This document shows, piece after piece, positions 30,754 to 42,200 of a stretch of DNA of 64,000 bases. The first letter of the stretch is position 1; the number at the start of each line of letters is the position of its first letter. The stretch is taken from NCBI GenBank assembly GCA_964036045.1, contig OZ038379.1, positions 75,535,992-75,599,991 of the forward strand. Direction: 5' to 3'. The notes under the pieces were generated by a model. The model was not told where the DNA came from. It made no database searches and worked only from the letters and a program-made list of their open reading frames with translations. A program made the translations under genes and the position numbers. Source of the DNA: Eutreptiella sp. 'Long Island Sound 2002'. Its lineage: Eukaryota; Euglenozoa; Euglenophyceae; Eutreptiales; Eutreptiaceae.

Positions 30754-33700
30754 TTGGAACCCCCCCACAGCCACCACCGAACACATGCCGCACCAGCTCA
30801 CCAAACGTCACCTCCCCAACGACCACCATGCCACCAACGACTCGCGGGGACGCCGCACACTGCCCCTGCATGGGCATCACCCGAAGGCACCTTCACGTGG
30901 GGGGAAATCCTCCCCGGCACCGTGGTGCTCACGTACCTGTGGCTCCGGGACGCGGAGACGCACGCGCAGCCCCCCGGCACACACCTCCTCCCCACCCTGG
31001 AGGGAGAGGCCGCCGTCGAAAACGTCCACACAGCGGAAGGAGAGGACTACGTGACGGCGAACGCAGACACCGCAGTGTGGCTACACGCTCACGAGCACAC
31101 CACACCCCCCACCGTAGTACCGGGGTCACACCCCTGGCACGTGGTCATCGTGCGACTGCCCACAGGAGCAGACACAGGAAGCGCCCAACAGGGATGGGCG
31201 GACAGGTGGGCACACGTGTGCGCCTCCCTGCATGAAGGGCTGCACAGACCCTCCCTCACCAGTCACACCCTCGAGCCGGCCCCCACCACGGCCGAATCCC
31301 ACACCGGGGCGGCCCCCCCCACCGGAGTCTGGGCCTACACGCGCACCCTCCACCGCGAGGCAGCGGAAGCCCTCAAGACCGCCATCTCCAACCACCAGGG
31401 CCTCGTGCACACCCCGCACGATAACACACAAAAGGGCTACACCCTATGGTCGCACCACCCCGCACCAGAAGGGGGCCTGCAGCCACCGGCAGACCAGCCT
31501 GGCATCGGCCCAGACCTCACGGCGATCGCCCACGCCGTCGCCGCCATGGCCCAGCAAGTTGGGGCGCCACCCCAGTGGGCACTGTCCATCATCAAGGAAA
31601 CGGCGGCACGCCACAACCCAGCTTTCACACACTTCCGGGGACGCCCCATTCATCCCACCCTACCGGACCTCGACCTCCCCGCCCACGATGCGTGGGCAGT
31701 CCACATCCTCGTGCCCCACGACACCGCGCCCAAAACAGGGGACGCGACGGCACGCATCACCAAACAACTCCCTCATACCGCACTCCACTACGACATACCA
31801 ACGCCAAACGTCATCGTCAGCCACAACACGGGTCGCGACCACTACTACCTCCAGGCCACGCATGAGCGCTCCCCCGTGACCGTATACACCTTCACCACCT
31901 ACCCTGGCCTCCAGCTACCGCAACACCACCCGCGCCCGGCATGGAAGCATCCCCTACACGTCGCCCCGACCCCGCGCAAAAGGCCCACCCACCACGCGCC
32001 CCCTCCCGCCGACAGCACCGCCCTCCAGACCGCCCGCAGACGGGCCGCGGCACACCACCAAAGCAACCTGCTCCCAGGGATTAACGCTGGACCAGGGACC
32101 GTCACCGAGGCCACCCACAAAAGCACCTTGAACCTACTGGCTCGCAAGCTACGCCCCAAAATGGCACTGGAGGACACGCTCTGGATATACTATGGCGAAA
32201 GCCGCACGGCACGGGTGGCGGACCTCCGCAACATCATCCCCCGCCACATCCAGCGAGCGGTAGGGCCCTTCACCGTGTACGCGGTACCGCACCCCATAAC
32301 AGCCCCATGCACCCACTGCAACCCTCGGTGCGCGCTACCATGCGCAGGCGCTCTGCAGCAACCCCTGCCCACCCCTATCTCCAGCAGGGGCATATTCCTC
32401 GGCACGATACCCAGGGACCCACACCCCTACCTCCTGCCCGCAGCGGACCGCCACCACGCCATACCGCTACACCTTGTCGAGCACCTGGCGGTGGGACCAT
32501 CCCCCTTCCAGAAGCGCCCCCCCCACACCCCATCCGACGGACGCCCGCCAGATGAGCCGACGCACGCCACACCTGGACCCAAACGCGCCATCGCACTCCT
32601 CACCCTAAAGGCGGAAGCCACCATCCCCCGAGACCTGGAGGGGGAAAACCACCTCATGGTGGAAGGGCTGACAGAACACGTCCTGATCGCAGCCATGTAC
32701 GCCACGGCGTCCGCATCCCGCCTCTGGGAGGACCGCCCCTCCCCACCTCTAGCCCAAGCAGCGCAGGACGCCCCTGACACGGGCCCCACCGCCGAGGACA
32801 TCCACCAAATCCTCAACATGCGAGCACCCCCGAAGACCCACCCTGCGGTCCGCCCTATCCAGCCCGTCAGCTGGGACGCCATGGACGCCCCCCCGACCAC
32901 CACGGAGGTCCACACCCTCAAACACCGGGACACCTGATGGACGGTGGAATGGGACGACCACGGCAACGTCAGACGGGCAACGGCACACGCCCCCGACGAC
33001 GAAGTCCCGCCCCAACCACGCGGAGGAGACCGCTTGCGACTCGCCGCACGCATCCCCCACGCCCCAGAGGCAGCCTGGGAAGCGCTGCACTACGCCCTCT
33101 ACTGGGCGCAGGGGGCGCCAGAAGGCCCCCTCCCCCCAGAACGCACCCCAGCGTGGACACGCCACGCCACTCGCTACACGGCCCACATGCGCCGCCACGG
33201 GGCAGGCACCGGGCACCGGCTCCTCACCTGGCCCACGGACCCGTCCGACGCCCTGCAGGAGGCCGAGGAAGTGCTTGGCCTCATGACCAAGCAAGTGTTC
33301 CAGCTGACGGACCCCGTCCCCACGTCCAAGCCCGACGTCCCAGCCGCCCGCGAACACCCCGTGTTTGCACCGGGCCACGCACCCGTACAGCAGCCCCAGG
33401 GCGCACCTCCCCAACGGGGACAACCCGCTGCCCGGCGCCGCCAAGGTGCGCAGAAGCGCAAGGCCCCCACACAGGCCAAACCCGCGCCAAAGCCAAGGGC
33501 CAAGCCGAAGAGCTGGACCAAAGAGGAAGCCGCTGCCCTGTAACCCGAATACGCCATCGGCACCCAGGTGCAGCTGTCCTTCGAGTACCCCACGGCCGCG
33601 GGCCCCTACAAGTGGATATGGGCCGCACGGGAGGTCAAGCACCGGTACCTCGTCACCGGGGACCACCAGGGGTTCGAGATCCACGTCAAGTGGGACCCGG

Positions 33701-33922
33701 CCACCCCCAAACGACAAGAAGCTGGGGCGCACCATCGAACTCTGGCGAGACCGAACCGGTCGTGAGATGGTCCCCATGAAGCTGTGCACCCCCGACACGG
33801 AGCACCTCACCGGCACCGAGTACACGGGCGAAGTCCACAATGCATGGGCCCTACCCCAGCCCCAGAAGCGGAACCGCAGGGCACCCGCAGCTCAGGGCAT
33901 CATCGACCTCCTCGACGCCTGA
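30754..33922 (+). pseudogene. LINE ORF1, degenerate
   Basis: A 727-codon frame ends with TGA at 32935-32937. The same frame continues to TAA at 33541-33543 and then to about 33700, where it shifts by one base and runs to 33922. Blocks: GTFTWGEILPG near residue 44, HPWHVVIV near 127, GVWAYTRTL near 190, a Cys cluster CTHCNPRCALPC near 518, a PEAAWEALHYALYW block at about 33060, a Lys/Arg-rich basic stretch before 33543, and KWIWAAREVKHRYLV at about 33613. Coding-like sequence also precedes residue 1 in another frame. Basic and Cys-rich features would suit RNA binding, as for other LINE ORF1 proteins, but no known ORF1 fold is recognised. Confidence 0.7.
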
Positions 33923-36900
33923 CGGGGCCAGGGCCGGACACGGCCCGCCCCCCCAAACTACCGGTCCCCAGAAACCGGCGCCTGCGGAAGCCCACGCCCG
34001 CATCAACATCCTCAACGAGCCCGCGGTCCCCTACGACCCCACCAGGGCCGCCACACTGCAAGCCATGCCCGGGCCGCACCCCCAAGGCGCAGACCTCCTG
34101 GGGTTCCTGGAGCAAGCCCTCCGCAGAGCGGACCAACCCGAACCAGCACCGATCCTGGACCCGGAGGGGAACAAGTATCACGCCCACTGGGAACAGGGGG
34201 TACCCCTCTACCACAAGACGTCGGTCACGGTACATGCCCACCCCGACCTCGGAGTGGATGGTCGCCTCGGGGCGTACGAGTGCGTGGGGCCCGGATGGCT
34301 GCTAAACGTGCTACTCACGCACGTCCCATTCGGGGAGGAGACCAAGGACTTCCTGGACACCCTGAGCCTGGCGTACCGCGGACTCTCCCTCCTGGCACCC
34401 ACCATCATCAAAGGCGACCTAAACGCCGCCCCAACCGACGACGACCGCACCGGCCCACCCACAGCCACCGACACAGCTGTCTGGGACGCCATGCACCAAC
34501 TGGGCCTCACCGACCTCACGGCAGGACTCACCGGCACACCCTCCCATTACCCCCACCAAGCCGGCGCCCACCCATCCCGCATCGACACGTGCTACGGGGA
34601 CCCAACCACGGTGCGCGTCCACGAAGCAGCCTACGGGGACCTCCCGCCCACAGGCACGCGCCACCGGCCCCTCTACATCGACCTCATCATCCCCAACCTA
34701 CCCCCACCCGCGGCCACCCTGCCAGACGACACCCTCCCACCCACACTGCAGTTCCCGGCCGAGGACGACCACGGCGCCTGGCACAGGTATAACAGGGCCC
34801 TACACGCCATCCTGCACCGCCCAGGTGCACCGACACTCACCACCGCCATGCGCCGGGCGGCACAAGCATGCAGCATGGAGCGCGACACCAGCCACACGGG
34901 AGCACCACCAGACCTCACCCTCCAGCAACTCGTCCATGACATCTGGACCACGAAAGGGGAACTCGCAACCCTGCTACGCCCCAGCACACCGGAGGCACGA
35001 GACCGGGACACCCACCTCCGTGCGCTCCTCACCACCCGCCGCCACCAACTCCAGGAATGGCACGCCCACCGCATAGCGGCCGCAGCCGAGGAACGCGAAA
35101 GATACGGCAGAAACGACACGCCATACAGGTCCCTACGGTACGTCAGCCGCATCCTGGAGGACTCGGGGCGCCGTACCATCCACGCGGTACGCACCCCCGA
35201 AGGAGGCCTCACCAATGACCCCAACGCCGTCCTCCAGGCAGTCCTGGACAGCTTCCAGGCACAACACGGGGACGCCCTCCCCGAGCTCGACCCCCCTATC
35301 AGAAACACCATCCGCGAGCATCTGCCCAGGGTCTTCAACCGGGAACAGCGGCGCGTCATCGAACACGACCCCTTCAGCATCTCAGAACTGCAACGCGCCC
35401 TAGACCGCCTGAAGAAGGGGGTCGTCCCCGGCGTCGACAGTTTGCCGGCCGAAGCGTACCAACGTCTCACCCTGCCCATCAAAAGCCGCCTGGCAGCCCG
35501 CCTGTGGGACATCGTCACGGGCGCCACGCCCATCCCCCCTGAGTGGGCCAGCCTGGTCCACCCCCTCTACAAAAAGGGGGACTGGGCGCAGCCGGGGAAC
35601 TGGCGGCCCATAGTCTGCGCCACCACCGAGGTCAAGCTGGTGTGGACGCTCATCCTAGGCCGCATCGCGCCAGCGGTCTTCGCCCACGTGCCCGCCAGCA
35701 TGTGGGGAGCCATGGCCGGCAGGTCCCCCCACGAGGCCATCTTCCTCCAGGACACCGCACTGGACATGAACCCCTACGAGATGATCATCGCATCCCTCGA
35801 TGTCCAAGGCGCGTTCCCCCACGCCCCACGCCGGCTCCTCACGGAGGTATGGGATGCCATGGGCCTCCCATTCCTATCCTTCATGACCGGGTACATCCAG
35901 ACCCGACACCACGCAGTCATCACAGCCGCAGGCCTCACCCCCTGGACTGGCACAGACAGCGGGGTCCCCCAGGGAGGCGCCGAAGGCCCCTTCCTCTACC
36001 TCCTCGTCACCCTGCCACTGGCATTCGAGCTAGCACGGGTATACCCGGGGTACGCCCCATACCCGCTACGGTACCCCCTCATCAACTTCGCAGATGACAA
36101 CTTCCTAACTACGGCTACCCGCCACCGCAACCCTGAGAACGCAGGTCTACCAACGACCACCGAACAAGCGTCCGCCATTCTCCAACTCACCACAACCTAC
36201 CTGGACGCCCACCAGCTCCTAGTGCACCCCCGCAAATCGGTCGGGCTGGCCGACGCCAAGACCCCCACCCCCCACATCCGGAAAGGCGAACCCCTACACC
36301 ACGAAGACACCACAGTCCACCTAGGAGTCACACAGGCCACGCGGCACCACCACATCACACTCCCAAGCAAGCTAGAAGAGCGCCTCGCCCGGCTACCCCA
36401 AATTGCCAAGGGGGACCTCCTGTCTACGCAGGGCCTGGCGTACTTCATGGAAGCAGTGCTCAACGCGGCCATCGGGTACCAAGCCCTGCACCTCCCACGC
36501 CCCCAAGACGCACTACGCCACGCTCGACAGCAAGTGACGAAGGCATGGGCGCAACACGGAGGCTGGCCCACGTCTTTCCCCAAGGAGGCCATGATGGCCC
36601 ACTGGCGCTACTACGGAGACAATACGGGCGCCCTGGTCGACATGGCCTATGCCAAACACGCAGCACACCTCCTACACAGGGTAACACACAACCACCAACC
36701 AGAAGTTCGCGAGGCGGCAGCCATACGCATAAAAGAAGCGCAAATGGCCCGCAACACCTGCCCCCGGTGGATACTGGCGCAACACGGCGTCTCCACCCCC
36801 GTGGGCACTGGCATCTGGGCCCAGCTACAACTCCGCCTACCGCACCACACACACGCCATCCTGACAAACCACCACTGCGATCAACAGGGGCCAATCGTGG

Positions 36901-39248
36901 CCACACACACCGACATCCACCGACGCCCGGCAGGCGAGGTGGACACCCTGCGCCTCGTAGGGGCCACCATCACCATAGTGTATATCACCCCAACACAGAT
37001 GAAGATCATGGCCCAATGCGACGCCCACCACGCCCCGTTCCTTTCCGACCCACAATGGCCAGCACGCCACTTCTTCCAAGCGTACCTCCGCGCATGTGCT
37101 GCGAAGGCAGGGCGCGACATGCCGGGGCCCAAGGACATCGACACGGCGTACACAGCCTTCCAGCGCCAGCACCCCCCGCCCCGCCCGAGCGAGCACGAGA
37201 CCCCCAACGACGGCGACACGACGCAGGGGGAGACCACCCCGTCAGCCGAAGGCTGGACACCACCCACCATCCTGCTACTAGCACCAAACGGCCACAAACA
37301 TGCTACCCGCACTATCCAGCGACACCATGCCCCCTGGTCCATCCCCAAACACAATGCACCGGAGACCGATGTACCACCAGTCAGACACAGTGACCAGGGC
37401 ATATCACGCACGTGCTGGCACTGCGGCCCGGCAGCCCTCGACACTCCGTGGCCCCTGCTGCACCTCATCTCCACCCACTACCGCACCCCCACCGTCGCCG
37501 CCACCGCCGACCAGCAGACATGGGTCTCCCCCTGGTTTCACACGGTACCCCCAGACCAGCCGGCGCACGTAGCACGGACCCGAACACCCACGGCGACATG
37601 GACGTTCACCAACGAGCGGGCAGACCCGGACAGCGTAGCCATGGAGTACGACCGCTGCGATCCACACCGCGCAGGACCTCAGGAGGCACCCATGCGCCCC
37701 CTACAGCACAAATGCCCCACCCTCCGCGGCGACAAAGACGACAAGGAGCGGCGACAGACCATCACGTGCCAGAAGTTCCACGCCAATACGGGATACCTCT
37801 TCCACCTGATGTACGCGTATATCACCCAGGGACGCCCAGACAGGGGCCTCCTCCGCCTCACCCCACAAGCCCAGGCCATCATCACCCAGGGGATAGGCGT
37901 CTATGCAGCGCCACTACTGCAACCCACGCAAATCACCGCCAGAACCGCCCAGGGGAACCCCATCTACGTCTATCACCGCACAGCAATCGCCCGCCTACCC
38001 ATACCCAGCGACACCGACATCATCTACTTCACTGACGCATCCGGCACCCAGCAACGCACCCCCACGGTCGGTTGCGCCTCCGTGCGCATCACCCGGCACG
38101 CGAACGGCCTCCAGGTGGAACACCACACCGGGGCCACCATCTTTGGGGCGTCCTCCCACGGCGAACTGCGCACCATGGCAGACGCCGTCACCGCCACACC
38201 GCCACCCACGACGATCCGGCCCGACAACATCTGGGTAGTCGTGGACGCCACGGTCGACATCCACCTCACCAGGCGCCTTGCGGACCTGCCCCTCCACAAA
38301 GCACTCGAGTCCGGCCTGACCACACAAGCGTTGGGACGATGGATGGCCTTCAAGGGCATGCACCCCCAGGACGCCCTACACATCGTCAAGCAGGAGTCAC
38401 ACCGCTACGCATACGGCAACGGACGCGCAGACACGCAGGCCAAACACCAGAACACCAACCACACCCCAGCGCTCGAACGCGTGCGACTGGACACCCCACA
38501 CCACAGCCACCTGCAGCACCTGCCCCCGATACCCCTGGCCACACAGCCCCCCCAATGGATGCCCGAGGACACGCCGTACACGGATCGAGACAAGCAGTAC
38601 CACTATCCCACACCCATCCAGCAACTGGCCACCACACTGGGCCACCCAGCGAACACCGAACTCCTCCGACGCCTCGAAGACTCCGTCCACACCCCCCTCT
38701 ACTACTTCGCCCTGCGCCCGGATAGCCTCCCAGCACACCTACAAAAGCCCCGACTCCAACGCGCCCTCGAACAACTTCCCCTCCTCACCCGATACCACCG
38801 ATGGTATACGCGCCGCTCGATCCACGCCCCCGCAGGACACACCAAATGCATCCGCAGCCACGCGGAAGAAGAAACATGGGACCACTTCAAGGCGTGCCCC
38901 CTGTACAGAGGACTGGACACCCTCACAGACTGGAACCCAACCCACAACATCGCACAGCACGCCGGATGGCTGGCGCAGTCCCCGGCGACCCAGCAACTCA
39001 CCACCGTCCTCAAGCAGACGGAGGTGCTCGAGGCAGTCCGCAGGGGACTCGTCCCCACTGCCGTCTACACCTTGCTACGCACCGACGCGGAGGACCCCCA
39101 GGCCACGGCGGCGCACATGCAGCGGACGGCTGTTGCCAAGGCGGCGGAGCAGCTCACATACCGCACCCACAAATACCTGCAGCATGCGGCAACCCTGCCC
39201 CCAACAGACCAAGCCCACCTCCTCAAACTCCTGTTCTACCAACCATGA
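33840..39248 (+). CDS. LINE ORF2: endonuclease, reverse transcriptase, RNase H
   Basis: One open frame of 1802 codons; the first ~80 residues overlap ORF1 and are probably not native. The C-terminal half of an APE-type endonuclease has GDLNAAP (D193, N195), SRIDTCYG and TRHRPL in place of the usual S-D-H. The RT has PLYKKGDW and NWRPI, SLDVQGAF, SGVPQGG and FADD (F750-D753) where most RTs have YADD. A C-x2-C-x12-H-x4-H zinc finger spans residues 1192-1213. RNase H has D1399 (TDAS), E1442, D1469 and D1531. A C...H...H-x3-C cluster lies near 1668-1690. The protein would nick target DNA and copy the element RNA there. The N-terminal endonuclease half, with the catalytic Glu, is not recognisable, so activity is uncertain. 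Confidence 0.93.
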   Translation: MHGPYPSPRSGTAGHPQLRASSTSSTPDGARAGHGPPPQTTGPQKPAPAEAHARINILNEPAVPYDPTRAATLQAMPGPHPQGADLLGFLEQALRRADQPEPAPILDPEGNKYHAHWEQGVPLYHKTSVTVHAHPDLGVDGRLGAYECVGPGWLLNVLLTHVPFGEETKDFLDTLSLAYRGLSLLAPTIIKGDLNAAPTDDDRTGPPTATDTAVWDAMHQLGLTDLTAGLTGTPSHYPHQAGAHPSRIDTCYGDPTTVRVHEAAYGDLPPTGTRHRPLYIDLIIPNLPPPAATLPDDTLPPTLQFPAEDDHGAWHRYNRALHAILHRPGAPTLTTAMRRAAQACSMERDTSHTGAPPDLTLQQLVHDIWTTKGELATLLRPSTPEARDRDTHLRALLTTRRHQLQEWHAHRIAAAAEERERYGRNDTPYRSLRYVSRILEDSGRRTIHAVRTPEGGLTNDPNAVLQAVLDSFQAQHGDALPELDPPIRNTIREHLPRVFNREQRRVIEHDPFSISELQRALDRLKKGVVPGVDSLPAEAYQRLTLPIKSRLAARLWDIVTGATPIPPEWASLVHPLYKKGDWAQPGNWRPIVCATTEVKLVWTLILGRIAPAVFAHVPASMWGAMAGRSPHEAIFLQDTALDMNPYEMIIASLDVQGAFPHAPRRLLTEVWDAMGLPFLSFMTGYIQTRHHAVITAAGLTPWTGTDSGVPQGGAEGPFLYLLVTLPLAFELARVYPGYAPYPLRYPLINFADDNFLTTATRHRNPENAGLPTTTEQASAILQLTTTYLDAHQLLVHPRKSVGLADAKTPTPHIRKGEPLHHEDTTVHLGVTQATRHHHITLPSKLEERLARLPQIAKGDLLSTQGLAYFMEAVLNAAIGYQALHLPRPQDALRHARQQVTKAWAQHGGWPTSFPKEAMMAHWRYYGDNTGALVDMAYAKHAAHLLHRVTHNHQPEVREAAAIRIKEAQMARNTCPRWILAQHGVSTPVGTGIWAQLQLRLPHHTHAILTNHHCDQQGPIVATHTDIHRRPAGEVDTLRLVGATITIVYITPTQMKIMAQCDAHHAPFLSDPQWPARHFFQAYLRACAAKAGRDMPGPKDIDTAYTAFQRQHPPPRPSEHETPNDGDTTQGETTPSAEGWTPPTILLLAPNGHKHATRTIQRHHAPWSIPKHNAPETDVPPVRHSDQGISRTCWHCGPAALDTPWPLLHLISTHYRTPTVAATADQQTWVSPWFHTVPPDQPAHVARTRTPTATWTFTNERADPDSVAMEYDRCDPHRAGPQEAPMRPLQHKCPTLRGDKDDKERRQTITCQKFHANTGYLFHLMYAYITQGRPDRGLLRLTPQAQAIITQGIGVYAAPLLQPTQITARTAQGNPIYVYHRTAIARLPIPSDTDIIYFTDASGTQQRTPTVGCASVRITRHANGLQVEHHTGATIFGASSHGELRTMADAVTATPPPTTIRPDNIWVVVDATVDIHLTRRLADLPLHKALESGLTTQALGRWMAFKGMHPQDALHIVKQESHRYAYGNGRADTQAKHQNTNHTPALERVRLDTPHHSHLQHLPPIPLATQPPQWMPEDTPYTDRDKQYHYPTPIQQLATTLGHPANTELLRRLEDSVHTPLYYFALRPDSLPAHLQKPRLQRALEQLPLLTRYHRWYTRRSIHAPAGHTKCIRSHAEEETWDHFKACPLYRGLDTLTDWNPTHNIAQHAGWLAQSPATQQLTTVLKQTEVLEAVRRGLVPTAVYTLLRTDAEDPQATAAHMQRTAVAKAAEQLTYRTHKYLQHAATLPPTDQAHLLKLLFYQP

Positions 39249-42200
39249 GAACCTACCCCGTGGCATACCAACACGGAACCCCCACCACGTCTACACACCG
39301 TCCACCGAGCACAGCACTGGCACAGCACACACGGACACCACAGGCACCGCACACACTCCCACCAGCATGCGCGCGCCACCAGCCCCCATCCCCCCACGCC
39401 TCCGTCCGTCCACAGGTACCACCAACCACCAGCCACCGCATGTCCCCTCTGCGTTCGCCAGCGGCTACCACAGACAGCCCTGCCCTGCAACCCAGACCAC
39501 TGGGTCTGCCTGGGAGCCGCGCACCGCCTCACCCACTGCCCCCACTGCGGGGACCTCAACCCCCGCCACCGCGAGCGGCCCGCGGCCCCAGCCGCACCCC
39601 CCCCGCCAGCCACCCCAGCTTCTTCGGGTTCCTCACCGACACCCTCCGGGACCACCTGGGAGGGTACTACGTGGCGGACGCGGCGGACCACGCATGGACC
39701 ATAGCCGTGGCCACGGGCAGCACACCCCTGCCCCCCCACAGCCCACCCCTACGCCACGGCGGAGGCGGCTTGAACTTGGCGGCCCGCCACATCCTCCTCG
39801 CCCTATACCTCCACTACCGGGACCTACACCTCCCAGACCCACAACTCCCGGCCCCTCAAGCAGCTGCCCTGACGCCGGAAGCGTGGGCCGACACGGCACC
39901 AGAGGAGATAGCAGCCTACCTCTGAATCACTTGCCGCCGGTTCAAACACGCCCTCGGCCGACGGAAGGGAACACCTTACCCACTCAGCGCACTCCTCTAC
40001 CCGGCACACCACCCCCACCCCGCACAACAGAAGCCCCCGGAGGGCTGGGCGTCTTTTCGGGACGCCCACCTGGCCGCCCCCGACGAGGCCACCGCCACGC
40101 GGATGGGCCTCACGGACCAGGAAACCTACGTCAGAGGCCTCAAGACGAGCCTCCAAGAGGCACACCGCTGGCACGCCCGCTCCCCGTTGCCCCCACGGGG
40201 ACAGGGGGGTTCACCCGCCCCCGACACCCACCAGGCCAAGAAGACCAAGACAGGTCAGGGGGCCCGCCAACGCGCCCTCCAGCAGGGCGCGACGCCCCGA
40301 CCAAGGCCCGGGTCCAGCCACACCGCACCACCCCAGGCCCAGACCCCCGGGGCACACCAACAACACCGCCCCCGCCAGCGCCCACCACCACCACCGTACC
40401 GCAGCACCCAAACCCTGCAGCCCAGTCAGCCACCACCGCCCACACACGTCCACACCATGCCAGGACCACCATACGCGCAGAGCCAGGGGACATGGCACCA
40501 CCAACACCACCACCACGCCCCCGTCCCTCCCAACCCCTACCCCCTAATGCCCCCATGCTACAGCGACCCCCCCCAGCTACATCCCCACCACGCCCCAGCA
40601 CAACCAGGCCCCGCGAACCACCCACCCCACATAGCGCACATCACCGCACCACACCATCACGTATTCCACCACCACCAGCCCCTGCCACCACACCCACCAA
40701 CGCCGGGGTACCACACACAACCGGCACACCCTCCACACCACCACCACGCGGTCCAGCACCACCCGCCGCCCCCGCTACACAGGCCCACAACATACGAGCC
40801 ACGGTACACCCCCATGGACCCGCGAGGAGCCGCGCAAAGCACACCAGCAACACCAGGGCCTGGTAGGAGCGCCCCACCACCACCAACAGCCCCCCCACCC
40901 ACACCTCATACCAGCGAGCACCATCCACCAGCAGCCACCCATCACATACGGACCACAGCCCCACCCGGGGGCTCATGCGGCCGCCTCCCACCCGCACCCC
41001 GGCACCAGAACCAGTCAAGAACCGCAAGGGCCACACGGCGCACACACGCAACACGCACACGACCCACAGGGACGCCCGGACCCCCAGCCAGCACAACACC
41101 CACCCCCGCCCCCCCCACCCCACCACCACCAGCAGCCCCCCCACCCACACCCCATACCAGCGAGCACCATCCACCAGCAGCCACCCATTACATACGGACC
41201 ACAGCCCCACCCGGACGCTCATGCGGCCGCCTCCCACCCACGGCCCGGCACCACAACCAGTCAAAAACCGCAAGGGCCGCACGGCGCACACACGCAACAC
41301 CCACACGACCCACAGGGACGCCCGGACCCCCAGCCAGCACAACACCCACCCCCGCCCCCCCCACCCCACCACCACCAGCAGCCCCCCGACCCACACCCCA
41401 TACCAGCGAGCACCATCCACCAGCAGCCACCCATTACATACGGACCACAGCCCCACCCGGACGCTCATGCGGCCGCCTCCCACCCACACCCCGGCACCAC
41501 AACCAGTCAAAAACCGCAAGGGCCGCACGGCGCACACACGCAACACCCACACGACCCACAGGGACGCCCAGACCCCCAGCCAGCACAACACCCACCCCCG
41601 CGCCCCCCACCACCAATAGCGCCACCCCCACACCACCCCCCCCCCGCCCCCCCCCCGAGACCGGGCCACGGACACAACACGCGGCAGCCAGCACCAGCCA
41701 ATTGACGTCCATACCCCCGCCGACACACGCCACCGCGAATCCCCCCTCCCGCGACCGCCACATGAGACCCCATCACGGGACCCCACGCGCGACAACGACG
41801 ACCACCCCCCCCCAACCCACCCCACCCCCCCCATCACACCCCGCACCACCAGCCGCCGCACCGGCCGAACCCTACGCCCTACACATCCCCGCAGCGGTAC
41901 GGCAGCACCTCCGGGGACTCAGGGAACAGGACGTCGTGCTGTACCTCCGCACCTCCGGCACCAGCACCCCCATCTGGGCTGCCACCCTGGTCCAGGCGGC
42001 CACCCTGGGGGAAGGCGTCAGAGACTTCCTCTTCAACGCCTTCCTCCACGTCGCCCGACACGAGCGCCCCCCACGCGCCACCCCAGATGGCGAGAGCCCG
42101 CCCCCCACGGGGAGCCGGATCTGGGTGCCCCCCATCGACTGGGGGCGACACCTGGTCGGACACCGCGTGCCGGGGCGGGTGGACACGAAAGGCCGCACCC

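Noticed and set aside
32935-32937. TGA as a recoded sense codon, because many ORFs break at TGA
   Set aside because: TGA stops are private to one duplicon copy in gypsy, other breaks are TAA, TAG or frameshifts, and the intact 1802-codon ORF does not need recoding.
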